Positions 42,796-52,529 of a stretch of DNA of 64,000 nucleotides are shown in pieces. The DNA is taken from the NCBI GenBank assembly GCA_030247675.1, contig JAOTRX010000010.1, positions 1 through 64,000 of the forward strand, in the 5' to 3' direction. Source of the DNA: Desulforhopalus sp. (GTDB taxonomy: Bacteria; Desulfobacterota; Desulfobulbia; Desulfobulbales; Desulfocapsaceae). Each line of letters opens with the position of its first letter. The stretch's first letter is position 1. The notes below the pieces were generated by a model. The model ran no database searches. It saw only the letters and a program-made list of their open reading frames with translations, and was not told the origin of the DNA. A program made the position numbers and the translations under genes.

Positions 42796-43245
42796 TTAAT
42801 GAACGGGGACCGTTACCGGTTTCTCGGCAACATCGGACCCCGGGTATTCGCGGAGCTGCCCTTCCAGGGTAATGACTGTCCAGTTGCCTTCACTGTCGCA
42901 AGCCTTCACCAGACACTCAATAGTATCTCCGTTTTGCAGAGATAGAACGCAGGGCTCGTTGATATTCCGGCCGGTGATGGCGGTGAATTGGCGGGATTTG
43001 GTAAGCTCCCTGAACTGATCAATGGTTTTCTCAAGGGCAAGGATCCGGTTAAACTCCTCCGGATCTGACTCGCGGATTTCCTGAAGCAATTCCTCGATTT
43101 CCTTCTTTTTGGCGGCGATGAGCTGCACGGTTTTTTCCATCTCTTGCCGTTGATCGGAGGGCAGGGAAAAAAGAATTTGCTTGTGGATTTCTATGTCTGC
43201 TTCGATGTAGCTGATTTTCTTAAGGAGATCTTGGGTCTTTGCCAT
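42796..43245 (-). CDS. Hypothetical coiled-coil protein
   Basis: 149 residues from the ATG at 43245 (AGGAACAG upstream); an upstream extension in the same frame looks non-coding. Residues about 5-90 are strongly helical and charged (KKISYIEADIEIHKQ, LIAAKKKEIEELLQE), probably a coiled coil. The C-terminal part has a small beta domain (VLSLQNGDTIECLVKA, WTVITLEGQLREYPG), somewhat SH3/Hfq-like. Last of three small genes on this strand. Function unknown. Confidence 0.75.
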   Translation of the reverse strand: MAKTQDLLKKISYIEADIEIHKQILFSLPSDQRQEMEKTVQLIAAKKKEIEELLQEIRESDPEEFNRILALEKTIDQFRELTKSRQFTAITGRNINEPCVLSLQNGDTIECLVKACDSEGNWTVITLEGQLREYPGSDVAEKPVTVPVH

Positions 43246-43297
43246 GGACTGTTCCTGTGGTTGCTGGGATTTTTTCTGTTGGAGGAAGAAAGGAACA

Positions 43298-43498
43298 CTA
43301 CCCTTTTTGCATTCGCCGCGGCAGTTTTGCGTGATAATTTTCTTTAAGAAAGGCAAGGAAATCCTGATTGGCGGCGAGACGGCCCTGCCTGTAGGGTTCC
43401 TCCGTCAAAGATGCCTCAGGCGCGCCCGCAGATTTTTCAATTTCCGCCTGCCGTTCCGCCAGTACCCGGTACAGATCGAGAAGATAATTATAGGCCAT
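43298..43498 (-). CDS. Small hypothetical protein
   Basis: 66 residues: MAYNYLLDLYRVLAER, then a linker (GAPEASLTEEPYRQGR) and DFLAFLKENYHAKLPRR. It is helical and charged. It is the middle gene of the three-gene set, with short spacings, so it is probably real. No family is recognised. Confidence 0.65.
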   Translation of the reverse strand: MAYNYLLDLYRVLAERQAEIEKSAGAPEASLTEEPYRQGRLAANQDFLAFLKENYHAKLPRRMQKG

Positions 43499-43512
43499 GG
43501 TGGAGTTGCCGG

Positions 43513-43698
43513 TTAGTAGTAAATAAAGTTTTTAAGATCAATGTTTTCCTGAAGATATTTGCGTATCCACCGCAGTTCCTCAAGTTGTCCCCGGGCGTAT
43601 GCAGCGGTTTTTGCATCGTCGGCTTTTGCGGCTTGTTCCGCTGCGAGGATTTTTTGACTGAGGTGCTTATGTATCTCAACTGAGAATTCGTTCGGCAT
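43513..43698 (-). CDS. Small hypothetical protein
   Basis: 61 residues from ATG 43698, five bases after GGAGGT. MPNEFSVEIHKHLSQKI opens a helical protein with AAAYARGQLEELRWIRKYL in the second half. It is the first gene of the small operon with the two proteins downstream. No family is recognised. Confidence 0.7.
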   Translation of the reverse strand: MPNEFSVEIHKHLSQKILAAEQAAKADDAKTAAYARGQLEELRWIRKYLQENIDLKNFIYY

Positions 43699-44110
43699 GA
43701 AGACCTCCGGGTGACAGCGTACCACCGTGGGTATTTATCCAGTGACGCACTCATGTCGTCGCAATTGTTGCACCTTGCGCCTTTAATTGGCTGGAATTGC
43801 CGGCCAGTCAGCATCGCAAAAAATGTGCGATAAAAGCGGGTAAGAGTGCCAGGTTGTTCAATGTGGCAGATGATATCGGTTCAGCCGTTTTTGTCAAGAA
43901 CTGTATGGCGAGGTCAATGTGATGCCGCCGATCGATCTTGACCAGGATAGCTATTAGTGGGTATTCTAGTGCAAGTGTCCCGCTCTTCAATAACAGGTGA
44001 ATGGAGACTGTCTGGGGCCTAATGCCAGCAATTCGATGTACGACAGCAGTACTGTCCCGGTAGACCTTGCCAAATATTGCATGACATTCCCGTTACCTCT
44101 GGAGACCCTC
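43699..44110. other. Divergent intergenic region
   Basis: About 410 bases between the small-protein operon and the DJ-1 gene. No RNA, repeat or convincing ORF. The in-frame extension of the DJ-1 ORF back to 43997 reads like non-coding sequence. Confidence 0.4.
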
Positions 44111-44662
44111 ATGGATAAGAAAATTCTCGTACCCTTGGCCGAAGGCTTTGAGATGCTGGAGGCACTGAGTATTGTCGACGTCTTTCGCCGGGCCGGTGCT
44201 CACGTCGACTTGGCCGCCGTCGGTGAAGATCTGCAGGTAACCTCTTCCCATCACGTTACGGTTACGGCAGATCTATTTCTTGCTCAATGTTGTAACGAAA
44301 TCTACGACTTGATTGTATTACCCGGCGGTATCCCCGGGGCGCAGAACCTGCAAAAATCGGAGCTCCTCGTGGAACTCCTGAAAAATCAAGAGAGTGCCAA
44401 CAGGCTGTATGGGGCAATCTGCGCGGCACCGGCCCTGGTGCTTGAGCATCATGGGCTCTTGGCAGGTAAGAATGCCACCTGTCATCCCGGCTTTGTCGAG
44501 AAACTCAGCTCGCAGGCTTATGCCGACGAAAGGGTGGTAGTCGACAAAAATTGTGTCACCTCAAGAGGAGCGGGCACCTCTATTGAATTTTCCTTGGCCC
44601 TCCTCGGTATGGTCATGGGTTCGGAGAAAAAACAGGCAGTGGCCAAGGGCATGGCAATTTGA
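44111..44662 (+). CDS. DJ-1/PfpI family protein
   Basis: 183 residues from ATG 44111, preceded by CTGGAGACCCTC. Conserved Glu in LVPLAEGFEMLEALS (about 15), the strand LIVLPGGIPGAQNL, and the nucleophile elbow YGAICAAPALVLEH with Cys about 105. This is the DJ-1/YajL/ThiJ branch. Proposed roles include glyoxalase/deglycase activity or oxidative-stress sensing. Single-gene unit, convergent with the next gene. Confidence 0.9.
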   Translation: MDKKILVPLAEGFEMLEALSIVDVFRRAGAHVDLAAVGEDLQVTSSHHVTVTADLFLAQCCNEIYDLIVLPGGIPGAQNLQKSELLVELLKNQESANRLYGAICAAPALVLEHHGLLAGKNATCHPGFVEKLSSQAYADERVVVDKNCVTSRGAGTSIEFSLALLGMVMGSEKKQAVAKGMAI

Positions 44663-44683
44663 TTCCTGGCAATTTTCTTGGTG

Positions 44684-45061
44684 TCAGCTGTATCCGTTTT
44701 CGATCGAATAGGCGAGGAGATCCTCAAGAGACACATAATTCAACGCAATCTCATGGGTTGCCGCCAGATTCACCCGTGGCGCCACTCCATGCTCCAAAGC
44801 TTCACGCCACCTTGCGGCACAAAGACACCAGCGATCACCGGGGCGCAGACCGGGAAAGCCACCGAGCGGATTTGCCGTTGAGAGGTCGTTGCCTCGTATT
44901 TTTGAGAATTCCAGGAAGTCCTCGGTAACCTCGACGCAAACTCCATGCACGCCGTAATCATCGGCAGTTACCTTGCAGCTGCCTTCGCGGGTAAAGCCGG
45001 TCATCGGTTCGATGCTGCACATCTCCAGTGCTGTGCCGAGAACGTTTTTCTGTGAGGTCAT
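44684..45061 (-). CDS. DUF2237 family protein
   Basis: 125 residues, about the full family length. Conserved blocks: NVLGTALEMCSIEPMTGF, EDFLEFSKIRGNDLST, GFPGLRPGDRWCLCAARW and ATHEIALNYVSLEDL. Three conserved cysteines (positions about 15, 29/42, 79-81). Function is unknown. The start MTSQKN follows AGGAAGG. Confidence 0.88.
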   Translation of the reverse strand: MTSQKNVLGTALEMCSIEPMTGFTREGSCKVTADDYGVHGVCVEVTEDFLEFSKIRGNDLSTANPLGGFPGLRPGDRWCLCAARWREALEHGVAPRVNLAATHEIALNYVSLEDLLAYSIENGYS

Positions 45062-45175
45062 ACATCCTTCCTTGTTCTATTATATTCATGAGCCTGGCAC
45101 GAGATTGCTCGGGCGGTCGGCAAGTACACTCACTGCCTCTTCAACTGCGAGGTGCGACAGATCTGTCTATATTCT

Positions 45176-45781
45176 TTATTGAGAAAAAACCGTCAATTCC
45201 TTTTCTAGAGGATCGTTGATGAAAAGAATTGATCGGAGCAGGCGGTAGGTAAAACCCCAGAGAAAATAATCGCCAACCGGATAGGCCGGGAAAAAGCGAC
45301 CGGGCAGCATCTCCACCTGACGATGCAATTGTGGTTCTTGAAACTGGGCGGTGTCCAGCCATAATGCACCTTGGATTTCACGGGGATTAAGGCGAAGCAA
45401 CGGTGGTTCGGCGAGGGTGAAAAGGAAGGGTTGTACCCAAAGTGGCTGATGGACTAACCTGCCGGCGGGCTCGAGAACCAGACTTTGCTGCAATTGGTCA
45501 TTTTTGAGAATAATCCCGGTTTCTTCGGCGGTCTCCCTGATGCAGGTGGCCAAGAGGTCTGCATCTGCTGCATCCTTTCTGCCGCCGGGAAAGGAGAAAT
45601 GTCCTGACCAAGGATCTTTGGGATGTGCTGCTCGCCTGAGGATTAAATAACTATCCCGAGGCGTGCAACAACGGATGATGGCAACGGCTGCACTGCCTTC
45701 CTGGGGGGGGATTAGCATGGCGGATTCGGCTCTTTGCTGGTTGTAGGGTTTAGGTTCAGCCTTCAAGTACTCTTTCAACAA
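45176..45781 (-). CDS. Nudix hydrolase, CoA pyrophosphatase-like
   Basis: 201 residues from a TTG start; ATG 45718 is an alternative. The Nudix box reads GGRKDAADADLL followed by RETAEETGI: the REUxEExGU part is intact, while the first Glu of the GX5E element is Asp. The upstream HPKDPWSGHFSFPGG is the NuBI-type block of the CoA pyrophosphatase (NudL/YeaB) group. It would split CoA or similar nucleotides to the phosphopantetheine form. Near a CoA-disulfide reductase, but not in an operon with it. Confidence 0.87.
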   Translation of the reverse strand: MLKEYLKAEPKPYNQQRAESAMLIPPQEGSAAVAIIRCCTPRDSYLILRRAAHPKDPWSGHFSFPGGRKDAADADLLATCIRETAEETGIILKNDQLQQSLVLEPAGRLVHQPLWVQPFLFTLAEPPLLRLNPREIQGALWLDTAQFQEPQLHRQVEMLPGRFFPAYPVGDYFLWGFTYRLLRSILFINDPLEKELTVFSQ

Positions 45782-45925
45782 AGTACCCTCTTTTAGATGA
45801 AAAGCAAGGCCTTGTCGCCTCGTCAGGTTTACCGGTATTCCGCATAGTAATCCTTGTGGGAGGTGGTATACTTACTATATCCGTGATACCGAGGAATTTA
45901 TGGAAACCTTTCAAAGGAGCAAGTC

Positions 45926-46144
45926 ATGAGCCATGATGTCACAGTATTCCGGCCATATCCTTTTCGAGTTGGGCAAAAAATCCGTATTGAGGGGTCGCGT
46001 CGTGCGGGTGATTGGGAAATTGCGGCAATTGGCGAGCATACTATCACCCTCAGATGCCCGGTATCAAAAAGGGAATTTGAATGGGCGGCATTTTGCTATC
46101 TGATTGAAGAGGAACATAACGTCGCCTGGCCGCAAAGGCACTAA
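45926..46144 (+). CDS. Small hypothetical protein
   Basis: 72 residues with ATG preceded by AAAGGAGCAAGTC. It reads as a beta-rich domain (FRVGQKIRIEGSRRAGDWEIAAI, HTITLRCPVSKREFEW). It is 14 bases upstream of the NRDE gene and co-oriented, so probably in its operon. The family is not recognised. Confidence 0.75.
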   Translation: MSHDVTVFRPYPFRVGQKIRIEGSRRAGDWEIAAIGEHTITLRCPVSKREFEWAAFCYLIEEEHNVAWPQRH

Positions 46145-46158
46145 AGCCGAGGGACTCC

Positions 46159-46932
46159 ATGTGCCTGCTGTTTTTTTCATATCGGACGACTCCCGGCTAC
46201 GAACTTGTCGTCGCGGCCAATCGCGATGAATTCTTGGCCCGGTCGACCGCTCCCTTGGGATATCTCGACCCGGAAAAAACCATTTTGGGTGGCCGGGACC
46301 AGCTGTGCGGAGGGACGTGGCTCGGAATTAGCGCTGAGATGCGCTTTGCAGCCATAACCAATTATCGCGATCCAGTCGCCAACCGGCCGGATGCACCTTC
46401 ACGCGGCGGGATATTGCTGGAGTTTTTGATGGGGAAAAAGAGCCCCGGAAAATTTCTGGAAATTTTGGCGCAGGAGGCCTCTGCTTTTAATGGCTTTAAC
46501 CTGATCGTCGGCGACTCCCGGGAGCTGTACTACTATACCAACAGGCTGCATGCACCCCAGCTACTGGCTCCGGGCTTTTACGGTCTTTCCAATCACCTGC
46601 TCGACACCCCCTGGCCCAAGGTGCGCCGCGGCAAAGAGTTGCTGCGTCCCCATATGGTCGAGGCGAACCCCGTTGATCACTTGAAATTATTAGAGCTGCT
46701 GGCTGATCGCCACCAACCGCCGGATAACCAGCTGCCGACTACCGGGGTGGGGCTTGCCTGGGAACGGCTGCTCGGCACTATTTTCATAAATGGCAGCGAC
46801 TACGGCACCAGATCTTCCGCGGTAATCACCGTCACTGAATCGGGAAGAATAGAGTTTACCGAGAAAACCCTGCACCGAGAAGGAGAAAAGGATCTGCGGC
46901 CGGAGCTGGTATGCCTGACATTTAATACCTAG
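46159..46932 (+). CDS. NRDE/TANGO2 family protein
   Basis: 257 residues. It begins MCLLFFSYRTTPGYELVVAANRDE: Cys2 is exposed after Met removal, as in Ntn-hydrolase nucleophiles, and the NRDE signature (ANRDEF) is at about 21-26. GGRDQLCGGTWLGI and TNYRDP follow. TANGO2-like proteins have been linked to heme or acyl-CoA handling in other organisms; the bacterial role is uncertain. The length is normal. Confidence 0.9.
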   Translation: MCLLFFSYRTTPGYELVVAANRDEFLARSTAPLGYLDPEKTILGGRDQLCGGTWLGISAEMRFAAITNYRDPVANRPDAPSRGGILLEFLMGKKSPGKFLEILAQEASAFNGFNLIVGDSRELYYYTNRLHAPQLLAPGFYGLSNHLLDTPWPKVRRGKELLRPHMVEANPVDHLKLLELLADRHQPPDNQLPTTGVGLAWERLLGTIFINGSDYGTRSSAVITVTESGRIEFTEKTLHREGEKDLRPELVCLTFNT

Positions 46933-46968
46933 GCAATAATTGCCGATCCAATGCTGAAAAAATTCTTG

Positions 46969-47505
46969 TTAGTGCTGTAGCGTCGGTGGCTGGGACTTTT
47001 GATCACGCAAGGCGGTTATTAGTATGTCCGGGTCAAAATAGGCCGCGAGCAGGGCGCGATTTTCCTGCAACACCGGCACCGCTTTTTCTCCGATTCGCCG
47101 CGCCGAATCCATATATCCGTACTCCCTTTTAATATAGACCCCAGCCGCACGGATCAGCGCCTGAAGGGTAAGCTTCATGGAGCCTGTTGCCGAATACCAG
47201 GCATTTTCCAGGACTTCGTGCACCTCAAAGAAAAGGCCGAGATCCCAGAGTATCAAGCTGCGCTTGATCGGGTCGGTGATGCCTCCGTCTTTTATGATCG
47301 ACAGTGCCTTTTTATATCTGGTGTACCGGTCTTCGAGATAGTTGCCGTAGCAGTCGGCGAGCGCCCTTTGTCGGTAGGAATCGACGATATTGACAAGCTC
47401 TCCTGATTCTCCGTTATCGAGGGCCTGGGCGAGTCCTGTGGAAAGATCATTCCGCAGGTCACGGCTTAATCGGTCAGTGAATGGGTCAAAGATTTGGTTG
47501 CTCAT
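46969..47505 (-). CDS. DUF309 family protein
   Basis: 178 residues. The family motif LFFEVHEVLENAWYSA lies at about 90-105, and LQALIRAAGVYIKRE at about 113-127. The N-terminal half is helical and not conserved in shorter family members. DUF309 proteins are of unknown function. The ORF starts six bases after the RND permease stop on the same strand and is probably its operon's last gene. Confidence 0.85.
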   Translation of the reverse strand: MSNQIFDPFTDRLSRDLRNDLSTGLAQALDNGESGELVNIVDSYRQRALADCYGNYLEDRYTRYKKALSIIKDGGITDPIKRSLILWDLGLFFEVHEVLENAWYSATGSMKLTLQALIRAAGVYIKREYGYMDSARRIGEKAVPVLQENRALLAAYFDPDILITALRDQKSQPPTLQH

Positions 47506-47510
47506 GGCAG

Positions 47511-50500
47511 TTATGAAGCTGGGTTGTGCGAGGTTTTGCCGTTCGCCTGGTGTTTGTGTTCATGTCGTTTTATTACAAAATACAGTACCGGCACCGCCAT
47601 ACGGCTGACCAGCAGGGAGGCGATCTCTCCGAACATCAAGGAGATAGCCAGACCTTGGAAGATAGGATCGGCAAGAATAACCGAGGCCCCAATAACGACG
47701 GCCAGAGCGGTGAGCAACATCGGCCGGAAGCGTATTGCCCCGGCATCGACCACAGCCTTGGCCAGCGGCTGTCCTTCGCGGATGCGCTGCTCGATAAAAT
47801 CAACCAGGATGATGGAGTTACGCACCACAATGCCTGCCCCGGCCATGAAACCGATCATTGAGGTAGCGGTGAAAAAGGCCCCGAAGCCCCAATGGGCGGG
47901 GAGGATACCAATAAGGGAAAAGGGGATGGCTGCCATCACCACCAGCGGGGTGATGTAATTTTTAAACCAGCCGACCATCAGCATATAAATAAGCACCATG
48001 ACAACGCAAAAGGCCAGCCCAAGATCGCGGAAGACCTCAAGGGTGATATGCCACTCGCCGTCCCACTTCATCGCCGGTTGGTTTTCCGAGAACGGTTGAT
48101 TAAGGTTGAATATTTCAACCTGTTGTTTGTTTCCGCCGAAGTTGCGGCCATCAAGAGCGGTCAATTTCTTGTTCATCTCAAAGATAGCATAGACCGGGCT
48201 TTCAACTACATCGGCCACATCGCCAGTAACGTAAATCACCGGCTTGAGGTTTTTCCGGTAAAGGGGTTGTTCCACCGCTTGCTCAGTGACCTTGACCAGC
48301 TCCCGTAAGGGCACGAGAAGGGCAGATTTATTGTCCTCCGAGCGCAGGGAAATATTGAGGATTGATTCGATCCTCGCCCGATATTCAGGGGGCAGTTCCA
48401 AAACGATGTCGACGTGTTCCTTGTCGACTGGCTGGTGATAGAGATCCAGCGAATATCCTTGTACGGCAATCTCAATTGCGCGAGTGATCTGCTTTTCGGA
48501 AATGCCATTTAGGGCTGCTTTTTCTTTATCTACGGTAAACACCTGGCGCTTTCGTTCAGTCTCCCGGAACCAATCGACATCAACCACACCGGTTGATCCG
48601 CTAAGAATATCCTTCACCTCTTTGGCCAGTCTTACCCTGGATTCGTCGGTCGGACCGTAGATCTCCGCCACTAGGGTCTGCAGTACCGGCGGGCCGGGCG
48701 GCACCTCGGCGACCGCCACATTCGCCCCGTATTTGGCGGCGATTTTTGCGAGCGGCGGACGAATCCTGGTGGCGATTTCGTGGCTTTGCTGGCTGCGGGC
48801 GTGTTTCGGCTGGAGGTTCACCTGAATATCGGCAATGGTCGGACCAGACCGCATAAAGTAATGGCGGACCAGACCGTTGAAATTATAGGGCGAGGCGGTG
48901 CCGACATAGATCTGGTAATCGGTGACGGCCGCATCCTCACCCACCACCCTGGCCATTTCCATGGCGACCTTAGCGGTATGTTCGAGGGTGGAACCCTCCG
49001 GCATATTGAGGATGACCTGGAATTCGCTTTTATTATCAAAAGGCAACATCTTTACCTTGACCAACCCCAAATAGACCATGGAACAGGCGCCGAGCAGCAT
49101 GGCGGTGATAACCGCAAAAAACAGCATCCGCCAGGCGCCATGAGCAAGGAGCGGGTCCATGATCCGGTGGTAAATGCGGGTAAACCAGTCATCGGGCATC
49201 TCGTCTTCACTCGGATGACCGTGGGCGGAAGATGATTTTTTGAGAATATGCACCGCAGCCCATGGGGTGACGGTAAAGGCGATAACAAGAGAAAAGACCA
49301 TCGCCGCCGAAGATCCGATAGGGATTGGGCGCATATAGGGGCCCATCAAGCCGCCGACAAAGGCCATCGGCAGGATGGCGGCTATGACCGCCCAGGTGGC
49401 AAGAATGGTGGGGTTGCCGACTTCACCGACCGCTTCGATAGCCACCTGGATGCTCGATCTGCCGCTGTTGCTCGGCAGACGCAGATGGCGGACGATGTTT
49501 TCAACAACGACAATGGCGTCATCAACCAGGATGCCGATGGAAAAGATCAGGGCAAAGAGGGTGATACGGTTGAGGGTATAGCCGTAGAGATAAAAGACAA
49601 GCAGAGTAAGGGCCAGCGTCGACGGAATGGCCAGCATGACGACTATCGATTCCCGCCAGCCGAGGAAAAAGAGAATGAGCAGGGCGACACCAAAGACGGC
49701 AATCCCCATATGCAACAAGAGTTCGTTCGATTTGTCCGAGGCGGTGGCGCCGTAGTCGCGGGTGACGCTGATCTCAAGGTCGGTAGGGATAAGGCTGCCC
49801 TTCAGGGTGTCGACTTTTTTCAGTACGTCACTGACCACCGCCACCGCATTGGCCCCTGGACGCTTGGCAATCGACAGGGTGACCGCCGCCTCGGGATTGT
49901 TGGCGGCGCTGCTGCTATGCAGCACGTAGTCAGTGGGTTCGGCAGGGCCGTCGATGATCTCGGCCACCTCATGCAAGTACACCGGTTTGCCGCCGTACAC
50001 ACCAACGACAATGCGGCCGATCTCTTCGGCGTTCTTCAGGAATGTTCCGGTCTGCAGCTGTATTTCCTGGTCAAGGGCTTTGAGGGTGCCGGAATGGGAT
50101 TGGCTGTTTACCGCCTGGATTTTCGGCGCCAGTTCATTGGCCGTCAGGTTGCGTGAGGCGAGCAGCAGGGGGTCAAAACGCAGGGTCAGTTGGCGTTTCG
50201 TCCCGCCGATCAGTTTTGTTTCCGCCACATCCATGATACTCTTGATGGCGTCATCGACCTGAGCGGCCATGCGCCGCAGGGTGTAGTGGTCATATCCCTT
50301 GCCGTGGAAGGTCAGGGCCATGATCGGCACGTCGTCGATGGTATGGGGCTTGATGATCGGCATCTCCACCGTATGAGGAATGCGGTCGAAATTGGTGGCC
50401 AGCTTCTGGTTGAGGCGGACGATCGCGGTCTCCAGATTCTCTCCGACCAAAAAACGCACCACCAGGAGGCTCTGGCCGGGTGCTGAGGTAGAGTAGATGT

Positions 50501-50771
50501 ATTCAACCCCCGGTAACTCGTAGAGCAGCTTTTCCATGGGGATGGTCATCCGCTCTTCAACCTCTTTCGGGGTCGCTCCGGGCATAGCGACGATGACGTC
50601 GATCATCGGCACCTTTATCTGCGGTTCTTCTTCCCTTGGCAGCATGACGATCGCCAAAAATCCGAGAAGTAGCGAAGCAATGATGCCAAGCGGGGTCAGC
50701 TTGGAATTGACAAAGGTCTGGGCCAGACGGCCGGCAAAACCGGTGGGGGTAGTAGGTGATGGCGTTTGCAT
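47511..50771 (-). CDS. RND efflux permease
   Basis: 1086 residues, the normal size. Start: TFVNSKLTPLGIIASLLLGF (TM1), then the porter domain (PREEEPQIKVPMIDV, PGVEYIYSTSAPGQ), TM2-6 with SIGILVDDAIVVVENI (about 405, charged Asp pair of the proton relay), a long periplasmic insertion, and TM7-12 with MIGFMAGAGIVVRNSIILVDF. It pumps an unknown substrate across the envelope with the adaptor encoded upstream. The NxxD region is typical of the HAE/AcrB-like group with metal-type features; substrate cannot be told. No TolC-type gene is nearby. Confidence 0.92.
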   Translation of the reverse strand: MQTPSPTTPTGFAGRLAQTFVNSKLTPLGIIASLLLGFLAIVMLPREEEPQIKVPMIDVIVAMPGATPKEVEERMTIPMEKLLYELPGVEYIYSTSAPGQSLLVVRFLVGENLETAIVRLNQKLATNFDRIPHTVEMPIIKPHTIDDVPIMALTFHGKGYDHYTLRRMAAQVDDAIKSIMDVAETKLIGGTKRQLTLRFDPLLLASRNLTANELAPKIQAVNSQSHSGTLKALDQEIQLQTGTFLKNAEEIGRIVVGVYGGKPVYLHEVAEIIDGPAEPTDYVLHSSSAANNPEAAVTLSIAKRPGANAVAVVSDVLKKVDTLKGSLIPTDLEISVTRDYGATASDKSNELLLHMGIAVFGVALLILFFLGWRESIVVMLAIPSTLALTLLVFYLYGYTLNRITLFALIFSIGILVDDAIVVVENIVRHLRLPSNSGRSSIQVAIEAVGEVGNPTILATWAVIAAILPMAFVGGLMGPYMRPIPIGSSAAMVFSLVIAFTVTPWAAVHILKKSSSAHGHPSEDEMPDDWFTRIYHRIMDPLLAHGAWRMLFFAVITAMLLGACSMVYLGLVKVKMLPFDNKSEFQVILNMPEGSTLEHTAKVAMEMARVVGEDAAVTDYQIYVGTASPYNFNGLVRHYFMRSGPTIADIQVNLQPKHARSQQSHEIATRIRPPLAKIAAKYGANVAVAEVPPGPPVLQTLVAEIYGPTDESRVRLAKEVKDILSGSTGVVDVDWFRETERKRQVFTVDKEKAALNGISEKQITRAIEIAVQGYSLDLYHQPVDKEHVDIVLELPPEYRARIESILNISLRSEDNKSALLVPLRELVKVTEQAVEQPLYRKNLKPVIYVTGDVADVVESPVYAIFEMNKKLTALDGRNFGGNKQQVEIFNLNQPFSENQPAMKWDGEWHITLEVFRDLGLAFCVVMVLIYMLMVGWFKNYITPLVVMAAIPFSLIGILPAHWGFGAFFTATSMIGFMAGAGIVVRNSIILVDFIEQRIREGQPLAKAVVDAGAIRFRPMLLTALAVVIGASVILADPIFQGLAISLMFGEIASLLVSRMAVPVLYFVIKRHEHKHQANGKTSHNPAS

Positions 50772-50812
50772 GATTGGCAGATACTGGGTTGAGATATCAG
50801 AAAGAAGGCAGA

Positions 50813-51844
50813 TTATTGCACGGTGACGGGTTGACCATCATGGAGGCTGCCATTGCCGGATATGGCCACGACTTCTCCTTCAATGAGGCCGCTCAGGACC
50901 TCCACATGGTTGTTGCCCTGGGCGCCGCTGCGGATAAGGCGCAGTTTGGCCTTGCCTTCCTCAATAACAAAGACCCGCTCCATTTGGCCAAAGGGAACAA
51001 CCGCACCAATGGGAACCGACAGGGTTTCGGCCTGGGATAGGGCCAGGGTGACTCGGGCGAACTGTCCTGAACGGAGCTGTGGATTGTTGGGAATTCGCAG
51101 CTTGATCGGTGAGGTGCGCGATGATGGGTCGGCAATAGGCGATACCTCGGCAACGGTGCCCTCAAACCCGAGTTTCACTGACGGGACAAAGACCTGAAGC
51201 TTGTCACCTTTGGAGATTTTCAGAATCATTGCCTCCGGTATATCGGTTAAAACCTGGAGGTTGGTTTCTTCCTCAATGTGCAGGAGAGGTTTGCCGGGCG
51301 TAGCGAGATCGCCGACACCAACGAGCTTGCGGGTTACTATGCCGTTGAATGGCGCGGTAATCTTGGTGAATTCAAGCATTGTCAGGGCCGTCTTGTATGC
51401 CGCTTCGGCAATTCGCAGACTGTCTTCATGGGTCTTGACTGTTTCCAGAGAGGAGGCGTTTTTCTTCAGGAGGTTTTCTTCGCGGGCCAGATTTCGTTTG
51501 GCCTGTTCAAGTTGGGCTCTGGCCTGCTGGGCCTGGGCAAAAATCTCGCCGGCACTGAGTTCAACCAGGAGATCGCCGCGTTTTACCCGCGAGCCGAGAT
51601 CGACGGGCAGGGTGATAATATTCCCGGTGATCTTGGCGGACATCTCGGCTCGATCAACAGCCTGGATGGTCCCGACGACCTCAGCTTGGTTCCCAGCGAT
51701 CTGTTTTGTCACTTTGGCGACGCTCACCGTGACGGTTTCGAGCTTGCCGGTCATTTTCTCGTTGCCAGGTTCTTGTTGCTGGCAGCCGAGGAAAAGAGTG
51801 AGGGCCATGGTGCTGACAAAAGCGGTTACGTGTCTGAGTTTCAT
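50813..51844 (-). CDS. RND periplasmic adaptor (membrane fusion) lipoprotein
   Basis: 343 residues. The signal peptide ends in a lipobox LTLFLGCQQQ (Cys about 21). The lipoyl halves are split (ITLPVDLGSRVKRGDLLVEL and APFNGIVTRKLVGVGD), with an alpha-hairpin (about 110-150, QARAQLEQAKRNLAREEN) between, then beta-barrel and membrane-proximal domains. It should join the permease to an outer-membrane channel. The permease gene follows after 41 bases. Confidence 0.93.
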   Translation of the reverse strand: MKLRHVTAFVSTMALTLFLGCQQQEPGNEKMTGKLETVTVSVAKVTKQIAGNQAEVVGTIQAVDRAEMSAKITGNIITLPVDLGSRVKRGDLLVELSAGEIFAQAQQARAQLEQAKRNLAREENLLKKNASSLETVKTHEDSLRIAEAAYKTALTMLEFTKITAPFNGIVTRKLVGVGDLATPGKPLLHIEEETNLQVLTDIPEAMILKISKGDKLQVFVPSVKLGFEGTVAEVSPIADPSSRTSPIKLRIPNNPQLRSGQFARVTLALSQAETLSVPIGAVVPFGQMERVFVIEEGKAKLRLIRSGAQGNNHVEVLSGLIEGEVVAISGNGSLHDGQPVTVQ

Positions 51845-52464
51845 AAAGATAACGCTCCTTGTTCCTGTCTCATCGTCTTTATTTTGAGAATGTAGAATCG
51901 GTATGACAACACTTTGATATCACCACATGTCCTCTTACATTTCAATACCCCAAGGATAGAAAGGGTTAACAGTTAAAGTATTTAACGATATGGTTAACAA
52001 CCATAAACTCTCTTTATGACAAAGTCAACTGATAAACGGAGCCTGTTTCTTTTGTAATTTACGGAAAGCATAGGGAAAGGTTGTCTCCATGCTTTGAGTT
52101 GCCGCCCTGAATGAGAGGTGTAATGCAAAGTGTACATGGAGATTTATCTCTGAAAACCATACCGGTCAAGGCAAATACCCAATTAGGAAAATTTGGGTCA
52201 TAGCAATTACGTTATGGTTAGGAGCGAGAATGAAAGTAGTCCGGTAGGAGGAAGCGCTTTGCGGGGTGAGTTTTTCAAAAAATGACGGATTTTCTCGACC
52301 AGGTATTAAAAATATTTCTATTTTTGTCATGGTGGTGACAAAAAAAGGTACTGTAATTCAGCACTCTCTGTTTAAATATATTTTTCGTCAACAATAAATT
52401 GCATTAAGTTGTTGGTTTATTATACAATGCCGTATGGGGCGTCTCGCTGCAGTTGATGTAATGG
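51845..52464. other. Divergent intergenic region
   Basis: About 620 AT-rich bases between the efflux operon and the pilin operon. It includes several TTAAC-type motifs (51966-52002), but no ORF or RNA gene that I can support. Confidence 0.4.
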
Positions 52465-52480
52465 TGGCACGAAAAATGCA
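52465..52480 (+). promoter_or_regulatory. Sigma-54-type promoter of the minor pilin operon
   Basis: TGGCACG-AAAA-ATGCA: GG and GC are ten bases apart as needed for -24/-12, matching TGGCACR-N4-TTGCW except one base. Transcription would start near 52491, about 40 bases before the pilin ATG. RpoN control of pilin genes through PilSR is well known. Confidence 0.7.
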
Positions 52481-52529
52481 AGAAGATGGTAGGCTTACAT
52501 ATATGAACCAATTCACACAGGACCTGATG

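Noticed and set aside
49248..50156. Long plus-strand ORF (302 codons) opposite the RND permease
   Set aside because: Charged low-complexity translation antisense to a well-defined transporter; no ribosome site.
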